39,410 bases of DNA. It comes from JBDSWU01 sp038230395 (GTDB taxonomy: Bacteria > Patescibacteriota > Saccharimonadia > Saccharimonadales > UBA4665). A program made the translations under genes and the position numbers. Positions 6,450 to 13,863 of this stretch are shown in pieces (the stretch's first letter is position 1; each line of letters starts with the position of its first letter). The stretch is taken from assembly GCA_038230395.1 (NCBI GenBank), contig JBBRNI010000008.1, positions 1 to 39,410 of the forward strand, written 5' to 3'. The notes under the pieces are model-generated. The model was given only the letters and a program-made list of their open reading frames with translations, had not been told where the DNA came from and made no database searches.

Positions 6450-7105
6450 TTATTATTACGGGCGCCAGCGACGGATTAGGGCTACAGCTAGCAAAGGTTT
6501 TTGACGAAGCTGGTAAGCGGGTAATTAACGTCTCCCGGCGTGTTAGCCCGTATGCAACTGACAACATCTTAGTTGACCTATCAGATGAAGCTGCGGTCTG
6601 TAGTGCTGTAAAAGCTATATTAGTCATTGGTGAGCCGATAGAAGCATTGGTGAACTGCGCCGGCGTGTTGAGCTATGAGTCTATTAACAGCGTGAGTGCA
6701 GCGGAATTTGATCGTGTATTCGCTGTGAATGTCAGAGCTCCTATCTTACTTGTTTCTGGTTTAGCTGATCGACTTCGTAGTGATGCCAGCGATATTATTA
6801 ACGTCGCTTCTACAGTTGGTCTCAAAGCCTACCCGGATCAGGCGGCATATGGCAGTTCAAAGTGGGCGATGCGTGGCTTTAGCCAAAACTTACAGGTTGA
6901 ACTAAAAGATACGAACCGTGTTATCAGCTTCTGTATTGGCGGATTTAAGTCAGATATTGCCGCTAAAATAACTGGTGAACCTCTAGCTGACCCTGAAAAT
7001 TGGATGGATCCCGAGGACATTGCTATTTTTATGAAACAGATTTTAGACTTGCCAAAGAACATGGAAGTCAGCGAGATTGTCATTAATCGTAAACAATCCA
7101 AATAA
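6446..7105 (+). CDS. Short-chain dehydrogenase/reductase (SDR)
   Basis: This 219-residue Rossmann enzyme has the NAD(P) motif T-G-A-S-D-G-L-G at the N-terminus, V-N-C-A-G (the NNAG position), the catalytic Ser in NVASTVG and Y-G-S-S-K as the Tyr-x-x-x-Lys pair. It is shorter than the usual 240-260 residues and begins almost directly at the first strand. The 4-nt overlap with the glycosyltransferase suggests a shared role, for example reducing a sugar or lipid precursor; the substrate cannot be told from sequence. Confidence 0.9.
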   Translation: MIIITGASDGLGLQLAKVFDEAGKRVINVSRRVSPYATDNILVDLSDEAAVCSAVKAILVIGEPIEALVNCAGVLSYESINSVSAAEFDRVFAVNVRAPILLVSGLADRLRSDASDIINVASTVGLKAYPDQAAYGSSKWAMRGFSQNLQVELKDTNRVISFCIGGFKSDIAAKITGEPLADPENWMDPEDIAIFMKQILDLPKNMEVSEIVINRKQSK

Positions 7106-7114
7106 ACTATGCTT

Positions 7115-7519
7115 CTATTTAGCGGGGTGGAAGGCCTGATAGTGGCTGCTTGCGGCGCTGTCAAAGCGGTTCAAGGCCACCTGTACCACGCTGGTAACAG
7201 TGGTGGAAGCTATAACACCGTCGGTAATCTCTGTAGCTAACTTCTGAATGATAGTGTCGGCCAGAGCATTAGCGTCACTGAGAGCCGTTTTACGGTGCTG
7301 CAAACTGCGATGCAGGCTGATGAACAGCTTGTCGCGGTTAAACGGCTGGAGGCGCTTATTAGCGCCTGTGACGAGCCACTGTGAAGCGTAATCGGCTGTT
7401 TCGAGAGTAGTGAAGACGTGGCCTTGGCTGCAAGCCCGGCGACGCCAGACCCGATTGAGCTTTTTTTGTAGGCGAGAGTTGCTAACCTGTGTTTCTGACT
7501 GACAATGTATACAAACCAT
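7115..7519 (-). CDS. NrdR-like zinc-ribbon/ATP-cone regulator
   Basis: This 134-residue protein begins M-V-C-I-H-C and continues through W-R-R-R-A-C-S-Q-G-H-V-F-T-T-L-E, matching the NrdR zinc ribbon, except that the fourth ligand Cys is replaced by His. Residues about 50-130 fit the ATP-cone (KRLQPFNRDKLFISLHRSL). NrdR represses ribonucleotide reductase genes when dATP is bound; no nrd gene or NrdR box was seen nearby. It is convergent with the SDR gene, with 9 nt between the stops. It is slightly shorter and more divergent than typical NrdR, so the function is likely but not certain. Confidence 0.75.
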   Translation of the reverse strand: MVCIHCQSETQVSNSRLQKKLNRVWRRRACSQGHVFTTLETADYASQWLVTGANKRLQPFNRDKLFISLHRSLQHRKTALSDANALADTIIQKLATEITDGVIASTTVTSVVQVALNRFDSAASSHYQAFHPAK

Positions 7520-7593
7520 AGCTACATAGTGTCATAGCGCTGTTTAAATTGCTAGTGGATAACGCTGCTTAAGTGGGGGATAAGATTATATAA

Positions 7594-7628
7594 AAAATAC
7601 CCCAGATCGGTGTGATCTGGGGTATTTT
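7594..7628. terminator. Strong bidirectional hairpin terminator
   Basis: AAAATACCCCAGATC and its perfect complement form a 15-bp stem around GGTGT, with A-run and U-run on the two sides. It would end minus-strand transcription of the small open frame at 7650-7808. It lies upstream of the NrdR-like gene and would insulate that gene. Confidence 0.85.
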
Positions 7629-7649
7629 GCGACGGTGCCGCTTGGCTAA

Positions 7650-7808
7650 TTACTTAGCCGGTGAGGTCGAAGGTCGCAATCTGCGAATTCGGTTATTGGG
7701 TGTTGAAGAAACTAGTTCTTCGTAAAATAGCTGGAATGCGTCTAAAGCGTTTACTTTATTAATACTCCGTGCCTCGTTTAACTGAGCAATTCTACCAGCT
7801 AGAAACAT
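7650..7808 (-). CDS. Possible small protein of 52 residues
   Basis: An ATG frame beginning MFLAGRIAQLNEARSINKV, with a mixed middle (ALDAFQLFYEELV) and a basic tail (NRIRRLRPS), ending 22 nt before a strong terminator in the same direction. The composition looks protein-like, and the terminator placement supports transcription. No ribosome-binding site and only a weak promoter are visible, and no family is recognised. It could be the 3' remnant of a longer gene or not be translated. Confidence 0.4.
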   Translation of the reverse strand: MFLAGRIAQLNEARSINKVNALDAFQLFYEELVSSTPNNRIRRLRPSTSPAK

Positions 7809-7900
7809 GCCAGTCAATACTTTAGTAGTTTATGCTAATGCTTATAACAGGGGTCAAATAGCCTTGTATTCGCGGTTCTGCGGATCACATAGCAAACCCC

Positions 7901-7929
7901 TTTAAAATATCTCTCGTAACAGGTATAAT
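7901..7929 (+). promoter_or_regulatory. Promoter of tRNA-Val
   Basis: TTTAAA (7901-7906), 17-nt spacer, TATAAT (7924-7929), 16 nt before the mature tRNA end. The -10 is strong and the -35 weak. Confidence 0.6.
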
Positions 7930-7945
7930 CGATGAGTCCCATCAG

Positions 7946-8022
7946 GGGCGATTAGCTCATTTGGCTAGAGCGCCACATTGACGTTGTGGAGGTGATAGGT
8001 TCGAATCCTATATCGCCCACCA
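7946..8022 (+). tRNA. tRNA-Val (anticodon GAC)
   Basis: Acceptor GGGCGAT/ATCGCCC, anticodon loop TTGACGT between CCACA and TGTGG, T-loop GGTTCGAATCC, discriminator A and encoded CCA. Confidence 0.97.
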
Positions 8023-8030
8023 AGGCAAAA

Positions 8031-8138
8031 GTCTATCTTGTTAGGCGCTTACCTTGGTTGAAAGGCCGATGCAATTGGCCGTAGTAAAGTGATATCACCC
8101 ACTAGACTAAAACTACCTCTCTAACAGGGGTAGTTTTT
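8031..8138 (+). terminator. Structured trailer and terminator behind tRNA-Val
   Basis: AGTCTA and TAGACT close a region with the inverted repeats CCTT/AAGG, GGCC/GGCC and GTGATATCAC. It is followed by the hairpin AAACTACC...GGTAGTTT with a U-run (8109-8138), a clear intrinsic terminator. The 75-nt structured part may be only a trailer or a processed small RNA. From here to the promoter at 8257 I see no gene, only short hairpins (for example ATCCCC/GGGGAT near 8233-8248). Confidence 0.55.
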
Positions 8139-8256
8139 GTTTGTGACGACAGGGTTTAGCCAAACCATACCCCAAGTTGATTGTATCCTAAGGCGCATAG
8201 CAACGTCATGCGTGGTGTCACTTCGGATTAGTTATCCCCATAGGGGATAGTAGGAA

Positions 8257-8285
8257 TTACAGCATAAATAGGCTAGCCATATAAT
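8257..8285 (+). promoter_or_regulatory. Promoter of the small RNA upstream of thrS
   Basis: TTACAG (8257-8262), 17-nt spacer, TATAAT (8280-8285). Predicted start near 8292. Confidence 0.65.
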
Positions 8286-8291
8286 ACTAAC

Positions 8292-8416
8292 CTTGCTATA
8301 GTAATCAGTCGAGGCGAAGTTTTGTCGAGAATGTTTTACCCCGTCCGTAGTGAGATACGTATGGCAAAACAGATAGAAACGTTCGAATGACATGCGAGAT
8401 CATTCGAACGTTTTTT
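8292..8416 (+). ncRNA. Candidate small RNA, or attenuated thrS leader, of about 125 nt
   Basis: The segment lies between a good promoter and a textbook terminator (13-bp stem AACGTTCGAATGA and complement, 8378-8390 and 8400-8412, then TTTTTT). Inside, TGTTTT/AAAACA closes a hairpin whose inner part is CGTA-GTGAGA-TACG. No open frame is present. thrS starts 147 nt later and has its own promoter, so this is either an independent small RNA or the aborted form of a longer thrS transcript. The T-box signature (AGGGTGGnACCGCG) is absent. Confidence 0.55.
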
Positions 8417-8442
8417 GATTATAGGAATATCCGGTGTATTAT
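8415..8442 (+). promoter_or_regulatory. thrS: Probable thrS promoter
   Basis: TTGATT (8415-8420), 16-nt spacer, TATTAT (8437-8442), starting inside the U-run of the preceding terminator. It gives a 5' leader of about 115 nt. Confidence 0.55.
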
Positions 8443-8467
8443 AGAGGGGAGTAGTGATCAGGACTGA

Positions 8468-8530
8468 GGCACGGGAAGTGAAGTAAATCTGCGAGATTAC
8501 TGCACAAACCCCGTGTCTTTTATTATTTGA
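8468..8530 (+). promoter_or_regulatory. Long hairpin in the thrS leader
   Basis: GGCACGGG (8468-8475) pairs with CCCGTGTC (8510-8517). GTG/CAC and AGTA-ATC/GATTACT pair inside, leaving the 5-nt loop TGCGA, and the stem is followed by TTTTATTATTT. It could be an attenuator or an operator for autoregulation by ThrRS, as is known in E. coli. The loop does not match a Thr anticodon, so the mechanism is open. Confidence 0.5.
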
Positions 8531-8562
8531 AAGAAGTTACTATCTATTTTAAGGGAGTTACC

Positions 8563-10440
8563 ATGGCCGACCAAACTAACCCAAATGACCCAAATGACCA
8601 GTTGCATGCTATGCGGCACTCCTTGGCGCATATTATGGCAACTGCCATCCAAAAGCTCTGGCCAGAGACTAAATTTGGTGTTGGACCAGTGGTCGAAAAC
8701 GGCTTTTACTATGATGTTGATATTAATGACAGGGGTGACGCCAAAATATCGGAAGAGGACTTCGCTAAGATAGAGGCGGAGATGCAAGCGGTTATCGCTA
8801 ACAACCTGCCATTTGAGCGCTCGGAGTTGCCAATTGACGAGGCGATTGTGTGGGCCCAGGAGCACGCGCAGCCTTATAAAGAAGAGTTACTGAACGACCT
8901 AAAGCGTGCTGGCACCACTGTTGCTAAGGACCTAAATGCTGATGAGCTTGGGACAATCGCATCCGCTGATGGTGCTACGCAGGTCGAGAACGTCTCGTTC
9001 TATAGGGACGGCGACTTCGTGGACCTGTGCCGGGGGCCTCATGTAGAATCAACTGGTAAGGTCGGTGCCTTTAAGCTGATGCGAGTGGGTGGTGTCTACT
9101 GGCGTGGTAAAGATAATAACCCACAGATGCAGCGTATTACGGGTGCAGCTTTTGCTACTCCAAAGGAGTTGCGAGTGTATTTGGACATGCTCGAAGAAGC
9201 CAAAAAGCGTGATCACCGTAAGCTAGGGCAGGAGCTTGATCTGTTTGTTTTCTCGGATATGGTGGGATCTGGCCTACCGTTGTTTACCCCACGCGGCACT
9301 ATTATCCGCGACGAGTTGTCAAACTTTACTAACAATATGCGAGCTCAGTATGGTTTTCAGAAGGTCTGGACGCCACACATTACCAAACATGATTTGTATG
9401 AGAAGAGTGGCCATTGGGCCAAGTTTGGCGATGAGCTGTTCCTGGTAGCTAGCCAGGAGACGAGTGACAAGATGGTCATGAAACCTATGAACTGTCCACA
9501 CCACACCCGTATATATGAATCACAACCTCGTTCGTATCGTGATATGCCGGTGCGCTACATGGAGACTACCACTATCTACCGTGATGAGAAGGCAGGTGAG
9601 CTGGGCGGACTGAGCCGCGTGCGAGCCGTTACCCAAGATGACAGCCACGTCTTTTGCCGTCAGGATCAGATTGAGACAGAGATAAACAATCTGTTGGCCT
9701 GCGCCAATGAATTGTATGAGACAGTTGGTATGAAGCTGCGGGTACGCCTGAGTTACCGCGACGAGTCTGATGGTTACCTTGGACCGCAGGAACTATGGAA
9801 TGCTGCCCAGACTCAGCTCAAGAATGCGGTGATTGCCAACAGGTTGGATTACTTTGAGCAAGAGGGCGAAGCGGCTTTTTATGGTCCCAAGATCGACTTT
9901 ATGGCGACTGATGCCATAGGCCGAGAGCACCAGGTTGCCACCGTGCAGCTTGATTTTGTGCAACCTGAACGCTTCGGTCTTGACTACACAGCCGAAGATG
10001 GCAGTAAGCAGACACCAGTGATGATCCACTGCGCGTTACTGGGCTCCATCGAGCGCTTTATGAGTGTCTATATCGAGCACACGGCTGGTAAATTCCCGGT
10101 ATGGACGGCGCCAGAACAGATTCGACTGATTAGTGTTAATCAGGAGCCCGAAACTGTCGCCTTTGCTGACGCCGTATCAAAACAAGCTTGGGACTTAGGG
10201 CTTCGACTGACTGTCGATAACTCCAACGAATCGGTTGGTAAGAAAATTCGAGCATCAGAGCTCATGAAAATACCGTACACGATTGTTGTTGGTGATAAAG
10301 AAATTGACAGTGGTCAGGTCATGCCACGCATCCGCAAAGATATGGCCGTGCAGGATGAGGCGCATGCCATTGGTATAGAAGAGTTCTTGAAGACGGTGGC
10401 TAACGAGGCCAAGGCACGAGTCCTCAAGACCTCCTTGTAA
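8563..10440 (+). CDS. thrS: Threonyl-tRNA synthetase without the TGS domain
   Basis: Charges tRNA-Thr with threonine. The 625-residue protein begins directly with the editing domain (R-H-S-L-A-H with D-L-C-R-G-P-H, the zinc-like HxxxH/C-x-x-x-H pair). The class II core follows with motif 2 (Y-R-D-E...G-G-L-S-R-V-R), the Zn ligands Cys in M-N-C-P-H-H and His in D-D-S-H and I-H-C-A, motif 3 (L-L-G-S-I-E-R), and an anticodon-binding domain at the end. The usual N-terminal TGS domain of about 60 residues is absent. I start at the ATG at 8563 (AAGGGAG ribosome site 5 nt upstream) rather than at 8527, whose extra 12 codons have no such site. Short gaps link it to the two genes that follow. Confidence 0.97.
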   Translation: MADQTNPNDPNDQLHAMRHSLAHIMATAIQKLWPETKFGVGPVVENGFYYDVDINDRGDAKISEEDFAKIEAEMQAVIANNLPFERSELPIDEAIVWAQEHAQPYKEELLNDLKRAGTTVAKDLNADELGTIASADGATQVENVSFYRDGDFVDLCRGPHVESTGKVGAFKLMRVGGVYWRGKDNNPQMQRITGAAFATPKELRVYLDMLEEAKKRDHRKLGQELDLFVFSDMVGSGLPLFTPRGTIIRDELSNFTNNMRAQYGFQKVWTPHITKHDLYEKSGHWAKFGDELFLVASQETSDKMVMKPMNCPHHTRIYESQPRSYRDMPVRYMETTTIYRDEKAGELGGLSRVRAVTQDDSHVFCRQDQIETEINNLLACANELYETVGMKLRVRLSYRDESDGYLGPQELWNAAQTQLKNAVIANRLDYFEQEGEAAFYGPKIDFMATDAIGREHQVATVQLDFVQPERFGLDYTAEDGSKQTPVMIHCALLGSIERFMSVYIEHTAGKFPVWTAPEQIRLISVNQEPETVAFADAVSKQAWDLGLRLTVDNSNESVGKKIRASELMKIPYTIVVGDKEIDSGQVMPRIRKDMAVQDEAHAIGIEEFLKTVANEAKARVLKTSL

Positions 10441-10445
10441 CAGAC

Positions 10446-10763
10446 ATGAATGATAGCCTTGAGCCGGGTTTCAAGCAGAGAGTTGAGGCGCTAGTGCGGC
10501 AGATACCGCGCAGTCGAGTCATGACCTATGGGCAGATAGCGGCACTCTGTGGCAACGCCCGAGTAGCTCGTATTGTTGGTGGCGTGGCCCACTTTGGTGA
10601 CCCAGATTTGCCATGGCAACGGGTTGTTAATAAGCAGGGCGGCCTAGCTACCGGCTACCCAGCTGGCCGCTCAGGCCATCGTCAGGTGCTAGAAGCTGAA
10701 GGTTTTAGTGTAGTCGATGACCGTGTTGATGTGCTTGGCCTCATCTGGTGGCCGGAATTATGA
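10446..10763 (+). CDS. Alkyltransferase-like protein (ATL), MGMT family
   Basis: This 105-residue protein matches the DNA-binding C-terminal domain of O6-alkylguanine-DNA alkyltransferase (V-M-T-Y-G-Q-I-A-A-L, then P-W-Q-R-V-V, then G-G-L-A-T-G). At the active-site motif P-C-H-R-V it has Trp in place of the acceptor Cys, the hallmark of ATL proteins. These bind O6-alkylguanine lesions without repairing them and hand them to nucleotide excision repair. The gene follows thrS by 5 nt and overlaps miaA by the ATGA of stop and start, so the three are co-transcribed, a link of position rather than pathway. Confidence 0.9.
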   Translation: MNDSLEPGFKQRVEALVRQIPRSRVMTYGQIAALCGNARVARIVGGVAHFGDPDLPWQRVVNKQGGLATGYPAGRSGHRQVLEAEGFSVVDDRVDVLGLIWWPEL

Positions 10764-11632
10764 CACCTATTGTAGTTATAGTGGGCGAGACGGCTTCGGG
10801 AAAGTCGGCGCTGGCTCTCAAGATGGCCCGACAATTCAATGGGGAACTCATCTGTGCTGATTCGTGGACCGTGAGGCGGGAACTCAACATCGGTACGGCA
10901 AAACCAAGTGACGTTGAAAAGGCCTTAGTGCCACATCACTTACTGGATATTGTCGGACCGGCTGAGGACTTCACAGCAGCGGTATTTAAAGGTCTGGCTA
11001 ACGCTGCCATTGTGGACATCAGTAGTAGGGGTAAATTACCGATCATGGTTGGTGGTACTGGGCTATATGTTGACGGAGTTTTGTTTGATTATGGATTTTT
11101 GGCGGAGGGTGATCGGGGGGCTCGAGAGCAACTCAACGGTTTATCTAATGAAGAAATCTTGGCAAAAATTGCTGCCGAGGGGATTGAGCTGGGTGACATT
11201 GATTTACGAAATAAGCGCCGGTTAATCCGGCTGTTAGAGACGAACGGGGCAGTGCCAAGGCGCTCGGAATTGCGGGCCAAAACGCTCATTATTGGCTTAA
11301 GGCCGGAGCGTGCTGAGCTTGAACAACGAATTACCAAACGTGTTGAAGCCATGCTTGCAGCCGGTCTTGAGCAAGAGGTTCGAGTGCTTGTCGAGCGCTA
11401 CGGTTGGTCAGCCGAGGGCTTGAAAGGTGTTGGCTATTCGCAGTGGAAAGTCTACCTAAACGGTACTGAATCAATTGATGAAACACGCGCCAGGATCATT
11501 AAAGCTACGCTTGATTTAGCTAAACGACAGCGCACCTGGTTTATGCGAAACAAAAGTATTCACTGGCTTACAACCCCTGTTGATAATGCTGCTGTAGTTG
11601 ACTTGATCACAACATTTTTATCCAAGGACTAG
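10760..11632 (+). CDS. miaA: tRNA dimethylallyltransferase
   Basis: Adds an isopentenyl group to A37 of tRNAs reading UNN codons. The 290-residue protein has the P-loop G-E-T-A-S-G-K-S, the A-D-S-W...N-I-G-T-A-K-P segment (normally DSxQVYRxMDIGTAKP), H-H-L-L-D-I, G-G-T-G-L-Y and the C-terminal K-R-Q-R-T-W-F. GET in place of GPT in the P-loop and Trp in place of the usual Gln/Arg after DS are divergent. The ATG at 10760 overlaps the ATL stop; a GTG at 10748 is an alternative start four codons upstream. No miaB is in the window. Confidence 0.95.
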   Translation: MTPIVVIVGETASGKSALALKMARQFNGELICADSWTVRRELNIGTAKPSDVEKALVPHHLLDIVGPAEDFTAAVFKGLANAAIVDISSRGKLPIMVGGTGLYVDGVLFDYGFLAEGDRGAREQLNGLSNEEILAKIAAEGIELGDIDLRNKRRLIRLLETNGAVPRRSELRAKTLIIGLRPERAELEQRITKRVEAMLAAGLEQEVRVLVERYGWSAEGLKGVGYSQWKVYLNGTESIDETRARIIKATLDLAKRQRTWFMRNKSIHWLTTPVDNAAVVDLITTFLSKD

Positions 11633-11667
11633 TAGTATAGTGAGTCGTTACTTGCTACAATAGAAAC

Positions 11668-12291
11668 ATGATTGAACAACTCTTCGGGTCAAAAACACGA
11701 GTCAAACTATTACAGTTGTTCTATAGTAATCCGAACCGCTCATTTTATGTTCGGGAGATTACCCGAAAGATTGATGAGCAGATAAATTCTGTGCGCCGTG
11801 AGCTGAGCAACTTACTAAGTATTGGTATGATCACGTCAGACAACACTAATAACAAACTGTACTATGAGGTCAACCAAAAGTTCGAATTCTTCGATCCTTT
11901 GCAACAAATATTTGGCGGTGGCGTCAAGCCAACTAAACCTAAAAAGGTAGTGGCGGCTGTTGATGGGGAAGAAACCGAAGCGGCCTCAACTTCAACGACT
12001 GATGACCATGGTCTGAAGGCAGTTGGTCATATAGACTTAGCAGTATTCACTGGACAGTTCACCCGTGACGAGACTAGTGGTGTTGATATTCTGATAGTTG
12101 GTGAGGTTAACCCGAATGCGCTCAAGAAATTTATTGATGAGCTCGAAGCCAAAGAGAACAAAGCCATCCGTTACGCGGTTATGAGTTTGCCAGATTTCCA
12201 GTATCGTCAGCAAATTCGTGATCGTTTCGCAGTAGCTATTATTAGTGCCAAAAAGCAAGTCATCGTTGACGTGCATAACCTACTAGACTAA
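11668..12291 (+). CDS. Winged-helix protein with a degenerate nucleotidyltransferase-like domain
   Basis: Residues about 1-75 form a winged helix-turn-helix (SKTRVKLLQLFYSNP, FYVREITRKI, VRRELSNLLSIGMI). A linker (about 85-115) is followed by a domain with HIDLAVFTGQF, SGVDILIVGEV and an I-R-Y-A-V-M-S-L-P-D-F-Q-Y-R segment, which resembles HTH proteins with an MNT-type nucleotidyltransferase fold. The catalytic G-S-x(n)-D-x-D is incomplete, so it is probably a DNA-binding regulator. A TACAAT hexamer 6 nt before the ATG indicates a leaderless transcript. The MBL-fold gene follows after 15 nt and is likely co-transcribed. Confidence 0.75.
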   Translation: MIEQLFGSKTRVKLLQLFYSNPNRSFYVREITRKIDEQINSVRRELSNLLSIGMITSDNTNNKLYYEVNQKFEFFDPLQQIFGGGVKPTKPKKVVAAVDGEETEAASTSTTDDHGLKAVGHIDLAVFTGQFTRDETSGVDILIVGEVNPNALKKFIDELEAKENKAIRYAVMSLPDFQYRQQIRDRFAVAIISAKKQVIVDVHNLLD

Positions 12292-12306
12292 CAAGGAGCG
12301 ACCAAT

Positions 12307-12927
12307 ATGGACTTACAATTTTATGGAGCAAATACGCTCAGCCTGACTCTAAAGGGAACTAGGATTGTTATTGATGATAATTTAGCTGACCTAGGGGCAA
12401 AGAGTATCACCAAATCAGATGATGTCTCACTGTTTACTGGCGCGCATGGAGAATCCAAAGGCCGGATCGCTTTTGATGGTCCCGGGGAGTATGAGGTCGC
12501 TGATGTATCTGTTGTTGGTATTGCTGCGCGGGCGCACATTGACGAGGAAAAGACTCTAAATGCCACCATGTTTAAGCTAATTGCTGGTGACCTAACTATT
12601 TTGATAACTGGGCACATTTACCCATCATTGAGCGAGGCTCAGCTCGAAAAAATTGGCATAGTAGATGTTCTGGTTGTGCCAGTTGGCGGTAACGGCTATA
12701 CGCTGGACCCGATTGGGGCTCTTAAGCTGATCAAGGCTGTGGAGCCTAAGCTAGTCGTGCCAACACATTACGCCGACAAAGTACTGAAATTTCCTGTACC
12801 CCAACAAGAGTTATCAACTGCTCTGAGTGAGCTTGGTATGGAGCCTAGAGAGACTGTTAGCAAGCTTAAGGCTAAAGCTCATGAACTTTCTGACGTTACG
12901 CAATTGGTTGTGCTCGAAAAGTCCTAG
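12307..12927 (+). CDS. MBL-fold (UlaG-like) protein with a weak metal site
   Basis: This 206-residue protein has the metallo-beta-lactamase outline: L-Q-F-Y-G-A-N-T-L-S-L at the start, G-P-G-E-Y-E-V in the middle, L-I-T-G-H near 100 and V-V-P-T-H-Y at about 155. The diagnostic H-x-H-x-D-H is missing (the region reads FTGAHGESKG), so hydrolase activity is doubtful. A good AGGAG ribosome site stands 8 nt before the ATG, in contrast to the leaderless gene before it. Transcription should end at the hairpins at 12931-13057. Confidence 0.75.
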   Translation: MDLQFYGANTLSLTLKGTRIVIDDNLADLGAKSITKSDDVSLFTGAHGESKGRIAFDGPGEYEVADVSVVGIAARAHIDEEKTLNATMFKLIAGDLTILITGHIYPSLSEAQLEKIGIVDVLVVPVGGNGYTLDPIGALKLIKAVEPKLVVPTHYADKVLKFPVPQQELSTALSELGMEPRETVSKLKAKAHELSDVTQLVVLEKS

Positions 12928-12930
12928 TTT

Positions 12931-13029
12931 TATATTACTCATCATTCAAAATTACCGCCGTACATTCAAACTTACACTGGCGCGTACATTTGCACGTACA
13001 GCGGCAATTTGCGAACGATGAATAATATA
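12931..13029 (+). ncRNA. Long imperfect stem-loop behind the MBL gene
   Basis: Nested complementary segments pair in register: TATATTA/TAATATA, CATC/GATG, AATT/AATT, CCGC/GCGG and GTAC/GTAC, about 23 bp interrupted by single bulges, closing a loop of about 32 nt. A terminator follows at once. It contains no open frame. It may be a 3'-UTR-derived small RNA or a stabilising end structure; no known family recognised. Confidence 0.5.
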
Positions 13030-13057
13030 AAAGAACGCCTTATTCTAGGCGTTCTTT
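13030..13057. terminator. Bidirectional terminator between the MBL gene and rpmB
   Basis: AAAGAACGCCT and its complement form an 11-bp stem around TATTCT with A- and U-runs on both sides. It serves the two convergent transcripts. Confidence 0.9.
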
Positions 13058-13076
13058 TTGTAATCTTAGCATACGA

Positions 13077-13295
13077 TTACTTGTTGTAGGTGCTGGTTGG
13101 TACAGGAGTCAGCAAGTTCTTCTTTTTGAGCGTGCGGATGGCCTGGGTGCTGAGCTTCATGGTGACTTTTTTACCGTCAACCATAAGGGTCTTGGTCTGA
13201 AGGTTTGGCTTCCAAACTTTCTTGGTGTGGCGCTGTGAAAAGCTGACATTACTGCCGTATTGCTTGCCTTTGCCGGTGAGATCACACTTCTGCAT
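13077..13295 (-). CDS. rpmB: Ribosomal protein bL28
   Basis: The 72-residue protein begins MQKCDLTGKG, then V-S-F-S-Q-R-H-T-K-K-V-W-K-P-N-L-Q, the bL28 signature, and ends with the helix L-S-T-Q-A-I-R-T-L-K-K. A structural component of the 50S subunit. Only one Cys is kept at the N-terminus, so it is a zinc-free form. It is transcribed alone, with a terminator just past the stop. Confidence 0.96.
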   Translation of the reverse strand: MQKCDLTGKGKQYGSNVSFSQRHTKKVWKPNLQTKTLMVDGKKVTMKLSTQAIRTLKKKNLLTPVPTSTYNK

Positions 13296-13343
13296 AACGT
13301 GTCCTTATAATTACTATAGATTCAAGGTGTTATTGTAGCGAAA

Positions 13344-13841
13344 TTAGCTAGTTTCGTCAACCCGGTCGATGATTGAAGTTTGATCTGCTTGTAGGTTTGC
13401 TAGTAACTGGCTGATTGTCTGGCCACTACTCGGATCAACCAGATCAGGGTTGAGATCATGTAGTGGTGCTAGCACAAAGTCACGTTCATACAAACGGGGG
13501 TGTGGGATAACTAAGTCGGGTGTCTCCAATATGAGACTGCCATAAAAGATAATATCAATATCTATCTCACGAGGGCCCCAGTGAAAGCGTTTGATGCGCC
13601 CAATTTCGTGCTCGAGTTGCTTAACTCGGGTCAGAAGCTCACCCGGGGCAAGGTCAGTCTGCCCACTAATAACAGTGTTCAAAAAGTTAGGTTGGTCGGT
13701 ATAGCCAACTGGCTTAGTCACATATACTGTCGTTTGCTTAATATCCTTTAAGACATCTTTACCCAGCAGGCTAATAGCTTGCTCAAATAAAGCCGGTGAG
13801 TCACCAACATTGGAGCCAAGTGCTAGATAGACCTCTGTCAT
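13344..13841 (-). CDS. folK: HPPK, 6-hydroxymethyl-dihydropterin pyrophosphokinase
   Basis: Transfers pyrophosphate from ATP to 6-hydroxymethyl-dihydropterin in folate synthesis. The 165-residue protein shows Y-L-A-L-G-S-N-V-G-D at the N-terminus, then F-L-N-T-V, R-F-H-W-G-P-R-E-I-D-I-D-I-I-F-Y-G (the Mg-binding D-x-D) and I-P-H-P-R-L-Y-E-R-D-F-V-L-A-P-L. The frame opens further upstream, but the family start is the ATG at 13841. A TACCAT hexamer 6 nt before that ATG suggests a leaderless transcript. It is divergent from folP, with 22 nt between the two start codons, so their promoters overlap. Confidence 0.95.
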   Translation of the reverse strand: MTEVYLALGSNVGDSPALFEQAISLLGKDVLKDIKQTTVYVTKPVGYTDQPNFLNTVISGQTDLAPGELLTRVKQLEHEIGRIKRFHWGPREIDIDIIFYGSLILETPDLVIPHPRLYERDFVLAPLHDLNPDLVDPSSGQTISQLLANLQADQTSIIDRVDETS

Positions 13842-13863
13842 ACCCTTATGGTAGCATGGGGCC

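Noticed and set aside
8292..8562. T-box riboswitch controlling thrS
   Set aside because: The AGGGTGGnACCGCG antiterminator motif and a specifier-loop arrangement could not be found.
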